From Bacteroidota bacterium (GTDB lineage Bacteria > Bacteroidota > Ignavibacteria > Tepidaquicellales > Tepidaquicellaceae), in the NCBI GenBank assembly GCA_003519545.1, contig DOWN01000165.1:1-11466 (forward strand): a DNA stretch of 11,466 nt, written 5' to 3'. Positions within the stretch are counted from its first letter, which is position 1; each line of letters begins with the position of its first letter. Of the stretch, positions 7,315 through 11,466 are shown in pieces. The translations under genes and the position numbers were made by a program. Below the pieces are notes generated by a model, which was given only the letters and a program-made list of their open reading frames with translations, was not told where the DNA came from and searched no databases.

Positions 7315-8459
7315 TATCTGATATTTTTTAACAAGACATCTTTAAGGTCAAGTTTTTCCCAGGTGAAACCTTCTTCATTTCTTCCGAAGTGACCGTAAGC
7401 CGCAGTGTTTCTGTAAATTGGTCTTTTCAGTTTAAGTCTTTTGATAATTCCTTTCGGAGTCAAATCAACATGTTTGGAAACAACTCTTTCAAGTTCTTTA
7501 TCTGAGACTTTTCCTGTTCCGTGTGTATCTATCAAAATTGAAATAGGTTCGGCAACACCAATTGCGTAAGAAAGTTGAATTGTACATTCATCTGCAAGAC
7601 CTGCACCGACAATATTTTTTGCAATATGTCTTGCCGCATAAGTAGCACTTCTGTCAACTTTGGATGGATCTTTACCCGAGAAAGCACCACCACCGTGTGG
7701 GGCTCTTCCACCGTAAGTATCAACAATAATTTTTCTTCCTGTAAGACCAGTATCTCCATGAGGTCCGCCGATTTCAAACAATCCTGTAGGGTTAACATAA
7801 ATTTTCGTATTCTTATCCATAAGTTTCGCTGGAATTACTTTTTTAATTACATTATCTATTACATCTTTTCTGATTTTTTTCTGAGTAACTCCCGGATCGT
7901 GTTGTGTAGAAATAACAATCGCATCAATTCGCACAGGTTTTTTATTATCATCATACTCAACTGTAACCTGAGATTTAGCATCAGGTCTAAGATAAGGCAT
8001 TAACTTTGGATTTTTCTTACGTATATCAGCAAGTTTTTTTACAAGTTTATGAGCATAAGAAATTGCCATCGGCATAAGTTCTTTAGTTTCATTATTTGCA
8101 TAGCCGAACATAATTCCCTGATCACCTGCACCGCCTGTATCAACACCTCTTGCTATATCAGGAGATTGTTTATTAATTGCCGTCATAACGTTGATAGAAT
8201 GAGAATCGAATCTGTAATCACCTTTGGTGTATCCGATTTCTTTTACAACATTTCTCACTAATTCAGGAACGTCAACATAATGTGTGGTAGTTATTTCACC
8301 GCCAACAAGAACGAATCCTGTTCCGCAGAAAGTTTCACAAGCGACTCTCGCATCCGGGTCATGCTTAAGAATATCATCAAGTATTGCATCAGAAATCTGA
8401 TCACTGATTTTATCCGGATGTCCTTCACTCACCGACTCCGATGTAAAAAAATAAGACAT
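7314..8459 (-). CDS. metK: S-adenosylmethionine synthetase (MetK)
   Basis: Makes S-adenosylmethionine from methionine and ATP in the cytosol. At 381 residues it has the usual length. Diagnostic motifs are present: S-E-S-V-S-E-G-H-P-D-K at 7-17 (His14 and Asp16 in the ATP/Mg site), the G-A-G-D-Q-G-I-M-F-G-Y signature at 110-120, the H-G-D-T-G-L-T-G-R-K segment at 234-243, and the glycine-rich phosphate loop G-G-G-A-F-S-G-K-D-P at 256-265. It is intact. The ATG is preceded by AAGGAG with 10 bases between, the only strong ribosome binding site in the window, which fits high expression. A 40-base gap separates it from the DUF2442 gene, too short for a SAM riboswitch. Its stop overlaps the start of the EI24-like gene. 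Confidence 0.98.
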   Translation of the reverse strand: MSYFFTSESVSEGHPDKISDQISDAILDDILKHDPDARVACETFCGTGFVLVGGEITTTHYVDVPELVRNVVKEIGYTKGDYRFDSHSINVMTAINKQSPDIARGVDTGGAGDQGIMFGYANNETKELMPMAISYAHKLVKKLADIRKKNPKLMPYLRPDAKSQVTVEYDDNKKPVRIDAIVISTQHDPGVTQKKIRKDVIDNVIKKVIPAKLMDKNTKIYVNPTGLFEIGGPHGDTGLTGRKIIVDTYGGRAPHGGGAFSGKDPSKVDRSATYAARHIAKNIVGAGLADECTIQLSYAIGVAEPISILIDTHGTGKVSDKELERVVSKHVDLTPKGIIKRLKLKRPIYRNTAAYGHFGRNEEGFTWEKLDLKDVLLKNIR

Positions 8460-8469
8460 TTATTTATTT

Positions 8470-8475
8470 CTCCTT
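8470..8475 (-). promoter_or_regulatory. Strong Shine-Dalgarno sequence for metK
   Basis: The minus strand reads AAGGAG here, 10 bases before the metK ATG. No other gene in the window shows a comparable match, which supports both the metK start and strong independent translation initiation. Confidence 0.8.
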
Positions 8476-8499
8476 AATTATTTAATTTTCTTTTTAAAA

Positions 8500-8718
8500 T
8501 TATTTTAAAATACTTTCAACAGATATATCTTCATCTAAATCTTCCCAATGAATTCCAATTCCTTTTCCAATTAATCTCCAATTATTTCGTTGCTTCTTAG
8601 AAGCATTTAACAATCTTGGAAACCATTCCAAAGGGACTGAAATCGTCCTGCCATCATTTAATTCAACTATTAAATTGTAATTGTCAAAATATAGATTAGT
8701 TGTCAATGGTTCCTTCAC
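8500..8718 (-). CDS. DUF2442 family small protein
   Basis: 72 residues covering a whole DUF2442 domain: a strand pair with F-D-N-Y-N-L-I-V-E-L at 11-20, the signature D-G-R-T-I-S-V-P-L-E-W-F-P-R-L at 22-36, and the closing G-I-H-W-E-D-L-D-E-D-I-S-V at 55-67. Members are often encoded next to a DUF4160 protein, and the pair is discussed as toxin-antitoxin-like. The biochemical role is unproven. Here no DUF4160 gene is adjacent: the neighbours are the DCC-family gene (11-base gap upstream) and metK (40-base gap downstream). The start is GTG at 8718. No ATG or other standard start lies between it and an in-frame stop 25 bases upstream, and the domain's first strand begins right after it. Family recognition is confident; function is not inferred. 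Confidence 0.9.
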   Translation of the reverse strand: MKEPLTTNLYFDNYNLIVELNDGRTISVPLEWFPRLLNASKKQRNNWRLIGKGIGIHWEDLDEDISVESILK

Positions 8719-8729
8719 TATAATTATTT

Positions 8730-9191
8730 TTAAAATAAAAACTTAGAACGGATTTCCGGTTCGGGAATATACACCTCTTCCATTTTTCCGTATTTCTCAT
8801 ATCTCGTATCTGCAACTTCTTTATATTCCGCATCCTGAACATCTCTCGGTTTTTGTGAATTCATTTTACCAAGTTCTTTTAATTCACCATGCATTCTTGT
8901 CAGAACAAAATTGCTCGCCGGTGCAGCGTTAAGCAAAAACTCATCTGATGTATTATAATTACTGACGACATACATTGATAATAAATCATAACTGTTAATT
9001 CCATACCGCTTTAAAGTGTTAAAAGCAAAGTCACTTTGCAAAGGAGAATAATAAAATAAATTATCTTTATCTCCTTCTATGCAAGCGTGTACAACACCTT
9101 TGCAATAAACACAAACACCGTCATAAAAAAATATATTTTTTCCTGTTAAATCAATTTGAGGATTATTTTTTATTTCTTCTTTTATTTTCAT
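8730..9191 (-). CDS. DCC family (DUF393) thiol-disulfide oxidoreductase-like protein
   Basis: 153 residues. After a short charged N-terminus, a strand leads into Y-D-G-V-C-V-Y-C at 23-30. This is the D-G-x-C-x-x-C redox motif of the DUF393/DCC family, with Cys27 and Cys30 as the active pair. The C-terminal A-D-T-R-Y-E-K-Y-G-K region and closing P-E-P-E-I-R-S-K-F-L also match how this family ends. The fold is expected to be thioredoxin-like and cytoplasmic (no signal peptide); substrates are unknown. The N-terminal part before the first strand (1-18) is longer than in many members. It lies 8 bases after the Fe-S membrane oxidoreductase gene and 11 bases before the DUF2442 gene, so it is probably co-expressed. 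No Shine-Dalgarno sequence is seen. Confidence 0.88.
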   Translation of the reverse strand: MKIKEEIKNNPQIDLTGKNIFFYDGVCVYCKGVVHACIEGDKDNLFYYSPLQSDFAFNTLKRYGINSYDLLSMYVVSNYNTSDEFLLNAAPASNFVLTRMHGELKELGKMNSQKPRDVQDAEYKEVADTRYEKYGKMEEVYIPEPEIRSKFLF

Positions 9192-9199
9192 TTTTAATT

Positions 9200-11224
9200 T
9201 TATGTATTTATACTTTCTAAAACAATTTCTGCTATATCTTTTACTTTTACTTCTTCTGATTTTTCTTTTGCTTTAACTCCGTCTGTTAACATTGTCATAC
9301 AGAATGGGCAAGCAGACGCGATTGTTGTTGCTCCTGTCGCAAGTGCTTCTTCTGTTCTTTCTATGTTAACTCGTTTACCTTCAGTTTCTTCAAGGAACAT
9401 CCTTCCGCCTCCTGCACCGCAACATAAACCTTTGTCTTTAGTTCTTGTCATTTCTACCAAATCAATTCCTTTCACTGACTCAAGTGATTCTCGCGGTTGA
9501 GAATAAATATCATTATATCTTCCGAGATAACAGGAATCATGGTAAGTAACTTTTTCTTTTATCTCTTTTTTTGGTTCAATTTTTTTATTCTCAATAAGTT
9601 TATCAATATATTCGGAGTGATGTGTAACATCAAGTTCAATCCCAAATTGAGAATATTCATTTTTCAATGAATGTAAACAATGCGGACAAGCGGTAACAAC
9701 TTTCTTTACATTATAACGTTTGAGTGTTTCAACATTTTGCTGAATAAACTGTTGTGATAAAAATTCATTACCAAGTCTTCTTGCAGGATCACCGGTACAT
9801 TTTTCTTCATTACCGAGCACGGCATATTTAACTCCTGCTGCATTGAGAAGTTTTGCAAAACTTTTAGTAACATTTCTATATCGTTTATCAAAAGCCCCTG
9901 CACAACCAGACCAGAAAACAACATCAACATCATCTGCCGAACCTACGTTACTTAATTTTTTTAAATTATTGATTTTATTTTCTTTTTCAAGTTCATCACT
10001 GAGTTCATCTATCCATTCATTTCTGGCTTCAGCACCGAAAGCCCAGGGAGATTCATTATTTTCAAGATTTCTGAAAACTGTATTCATCTCTTCAGGAAAA
10101 TCTGAATCCATCATAACGAGATTTCTTCTCATATCAACTATTGAAGTTACATGGTCAATCATAACAGGGCACTCCTGAACACAAGCACGGCAAGTGGTGC
10201 AAGCCCAAAGTTCCTGCGGTGAGATGTAATCAGGTACAAGATTTATATCAAGCATAGGATCTTGTTCTTTTTTCTCTGCAAGAACAGGACCTTTATCTGA
10301 AGCACGTCTTCTGATTTTTGTAACTATTAATTTCGGGTTAAGAAGTTTACCGGTTGTATTTGCAGGACAAACTTCAGTACATCTGCCACATTCCGTACAG
10401 GTATATCCGTCGAGTACCTGTTTCCAGGTTAAATCATTATAATCTTTTACACCGTATTGTGTTATACTTTCATCTTCAAAATTAATAGGTTTGAGAATAC
10501 CTTTAGGTTCTATATCATAATTTGAAAAATAAGTATTCGGAACAGAAGATAAAACGTGGAAGTGTTTTGAATAGGGAAGATAATTTAAAAAAGAAAGCAC
10601 AACAATATTATGAGCCCACCAGAAAAACATATACATCGTTTCTGAACCTGAGTTATTATTACCAAAAAGATTAGCAAGAAAATCTGATACCGGTCTCAAA
10701 CCTTGTGAATGACCGAGCCAAATTCTTTCAACGTTTGCTCCGAACATAGTTACCATTACAAGTAAAATCATAACAAGAATAAAAGTTGCATCCATTCTTG
10801 ATGACTTCTCAACTTTTAATCTGTCAGGAGTTCCTACATATCTTCGAATTAATGAAATCACAACCGTTACGAAAACTATCGCTCCAAATAAATCTGCAAT
10901 CAGTGTAAGAAAAGAATAAAGAGGTCCGAGAAATGCGAAGGTGAAATGTGGAAAAAACCCTTCAATAAATCCTTCAACGACAACAAATCCTAAAACAAGA
11001 AATCCCCAATAAATCAGGAAGTGCAGAAATCCGGCAAGTTTGTGACGGAATAGTTTCGTTTGCAGGAAAGCAAAAACAAAAGTGTTTTTAAGTCTTTGAG
11101 AAACATCTTTGAATCTGTTTTCGGGTTTTGTAAAACTTAAAGTAATAAAGAACTTCCTCGCTGAGTAAATAAAAAATCCCAACATTCCGAAAAAGAATAT
11201 CGCGAAGATAATAGTATTAAGCAT
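9200..11224 (-). CDS. Membrane cytochrome b/[4Fe-4S]/CCG-domain oxidoreductase, ETF:menaquinone oxidoreductase-like
   Basis: 674 residues. Residues 1-235 form a NarI-like membrane cytochrome b domain with spans near 4-22, 66-90, 98-126, 146-165 and 198-216. Candidate haem ligands are His61, His68, His205, His221 and His223. Two [4Fe-4S] motifs follow: Cys276/279/282/286 and Cys342/345/348/352. Two CCG (DUF224) domains then follow: Cys441, Cys476 and Cys513/516; and Cys565, Cys601/602 and Cys639/642. In the first, the CC pair is reduced to a single Cys (K-C-T-G-D-P), as I recall for this branch. The order matches membrane Fe-S reductases related to HdrD/GlpC. It especially resembles the ETF:menaquinone oxidoreductases that pass electrons from acyl-CoA oxidation to menaquinone; other donors are possible because no etfAB gene is in view. 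It is the first gene of the minus-strand run, starting at an ATG without a Shine-Dalgarno sequence. Confidence 0.93.
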   Translation of the reverse strand: MLNTIIFAIFFFGMLGFFIYSARKFFITLSFTKPENRFKDVSQRLKNTFVFAFLQTKLFRHKLAGFLHFLIYWGFLVLGFVVVEGFIEGFFPHFTFAFLGPLYSFLTLIADLFGAIVFVTVVISLIRRYVGTPDRLKVEKSSRMDATFILVMILLVMVTMFGANVERIWLGHSQGLRPVSDFLANLFGNNNSGSETMYMFFWWAHNIVVLSFLNYLPYSKHFHVLSSVPNTYFSNYDIEPKGILKPINFEDESITQYGVKDYNDLTWKQVLDGYTCTECGRCTEVCPANTTGKLLNPKLIVTKIRRRASDKGPVLAEKKEQDPMLDINLVPDYISPQELWACTTCRACVQECPVMIDHVTSIVDMRRNLVMMDSDFPEEMNTVFRNLENNESPWAFGAEARNEWIDELSDELEKENKINNLKKLSNVGSADDVDVVFWSGCAGAFDKRYRNVTKSFAKLLNAAGVKYAVLGNEEKCTGDPARRLGNEFLSQQFIQQNVETLKRYNVKKVVTACPHCLHSLKNEYSQFGIELDVTHHSEYIDKLIENKKIEPKKEIKEKVTYHDSCYLGRYNDIYSQPRESLESVKGIDLVEMTRTKDKGLCCGAGGGRMFLEETEGKRVNIERTEEALATGATTIASACPFCMTMLTDGVKAKEKSEEVKVKDIAEIVLESINT

Positions 11225-11274
11225 TCATTATAAGTTTTTTAAAATTACTTAAATTGAATGTTAATTTAAAGATA

Positions 11275-11302
11275 ATATTAATTTCTATTAGAAATCTAAT
11301 AT
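11275..11302 (-). repeat. Imperfect hairpin in the putative leader of the oxidoreductase gene
   Basis: ATATTA plus ATTTC (11275-11285) can pair with GAAAT, one bulged C, and TAATAT (11291-11302) around a five-base loop TATTA, giving an 11-base-pair stem with one bulge. It lies 51-78 bases upstream of the start codon. It has a single G-C pair and no following T-run on the minus strand, so it is not a standard terminator. It could be an operator or an mRNA structure, or an accident of AT-rich sequence. Confidence 0.3.
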
Positions 11303-11417
11303 CACAACTATCCAATATAATTTTTCTTAACCGATAAAATATTAAATCTAATCTTTTTATTAAGTATATTTTACATTTTTTATTTTAAACCCTTTGTTTT
11401 ATTCTATAAACAAATAC

Positions 11418-11436
11418 TATTGAGTCTAAATCAATA
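11418..11436. repeat. Short inverted repeat overlapping the candidate -10 element
   Basis: TATTGA at 11418-11423 and TCAATA at 11431-11436 form a perfect six-base inverted repeat with a seven-base spacer. In addition, AATACTA occurs directly at 11413-11419 and 11434-11440, 21 bases (about two helical turns) apart. This is the sort of arrangement seen in dimeric repressor sites, but short AT-rich repeats arise easily by chance. Confidence 0.25.
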
Positions 11437-11451
11437 CTAATTTTTTGTCAA
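11423..11451 (-). promoter_or_regulatory. Candidate promoter for the oxidoreductase gene and operon
   Basis: On the minus strand there is TTGACA at 11451-11446, a 17-base spacer, and TAGACT at 11428-11423, which matches the -10 consensus at four of six positions. Transcription would begin near 11416, giving a leader of about 190 bases before the ATG at 11224. The region is extremely AT-rich, so chance matches are likely. The related Bacteroidia-type element (TAnnTTTG) was looked for and only an imperfect version was found nearby. Confidence 0.3.
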
Positions 11452-11466
11452 AATATAATCTTAAAT

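Larger units (their letters stand above)
408..11224 (-). other. Probable co-directional operon of ten genes
   Basis: All ten minus-strand genes follow each other with gaps of 8, 11, 40, -1, 11, -1, 0, 4, 10 and... no further genes after the 10-base mlaD-lipoprotein junction (mlaF-mlaD is also 10). Two junctions (metK/EI24-like and purL/barrel-like) are TAATG overlaps. No terminator hairpin with a T-run was found at any junction, so read-through from the 11.2 kb region to 0.4 kb is possible. The 40-base gap before metK is the only place inside where an extra promoter might fit between genes. Whether it is one transcript is inference. Confidence 0.55.
11225..11466. other. Non-coding AT-rich region upstream of the operon
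   Basis: 242 bases with no credible coding frame on either strand. Apart from the candidate promoter, the short inverted repeat and the hairpin listed separately, I see no tRNA, riboswitch core or terminator. The gene on the far side lies outside the window. Confidence 0.6.

Noticed and set aside
7575..8477. Several plus-strand open frames antisense to metK
   Set aside because: They lie opposite an intact, strongly conserved MetK frame, have Cys/Ser/Ile/Asn-rich low-quality translations and no ribosome binding sites; they are by-products of the codon use of metK.
8460..8499. Possible SAM riboswitch or terminator before metK
   Set aside because: Only 40 bases are available and no riboswitch core is present. 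The TAATTTT/AAAATTA pairing at 8483-8502 is A-T only and overlaps the upstream stop codon, so it is probably chance.
8500..9191. Toxin-antitoxin module formed by the DUF2442 and DUF393 genes
   Set aside because: The DUF393 protein has a clear D-G-x-C-x-x-C redox motif and no toxin similarity; adjacency alone does not make a pair.

Overview
The window carries a compact, AT-rich stretch of bacterial chromosome. A cut-off plus-strand gene end (1-395) faces a continuous minus-strand run of ten genes from 11224 down to 408. Nearly all of them are separated by 0-12 bases, or by one-base TAATG stop/start overlaps. The only larger gap in the run is 40 bases, in front of metK. A 242-base, very AT-rich region (11225-11466) lies upstream and is the likely promoter region. 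No RNA genes, insertion sequences, CRISPR arrays or clear rho-independent terminators were seen.

Organism (inference): a Gram-negative member of the Bacteroidota/Chlorobiota/Ignavibacteria neighbourhood. The reasons are: (1) the first gene end is a FlgD-like/type IX secretion C-terminal domain; (2) an MlaEFD-type lipid ABC transporter and a signal-peptide-bearing, barrel-like protein imply an outer membrane; (3) most genes lack a visible Shine-Dalgarno sequence; (4) PurL is the short 748-residue form that needs separate PurS and PurQ, unlike the long fused PurL common in Bacteroidia, which tilts the guess to an Ignavibacteria-like lineage; (5) a membrane Fe-S protein resembling ETF:menaquinone oxidoreductases suggests menaquinone-linked respiration.

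Layout in transcription order (right to left): a cytochrome b/[4Fe-4S]/CCG-domain membrane oxidoreductase; a DCC-family (DUF393) thiol-disulfide protein; a DUF2442 small protein; MetK (S-adenosylmethionine synthetase); an EI24/CysZ-like membrane protein; PurL; a putative outer-membrane barrel protein; MlaE, MlaF and MlaD (permease, ATPase and MCE lipid carrier); and a lipoprotein with a Cys/His papain-like (NlpC/P60- or CHAP-like) domain.

Functionally there are three themes: redox and electron transfer (right), one-carbon and purine metabolism (middle), and cell-envelope lipid and wall maintenance (left). The Mla block (permease, ATPase, MCE protein, with a barrel-like protein directly ahead and a lipoprotein directly behind) looks like a five-gene envelope module. 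No previously undescribed system is obvious. The most worthwhile leads are the two unnamed envelope genes that bracket mlaEFD, and the DUF2442 gene that sits without its frequent partner.
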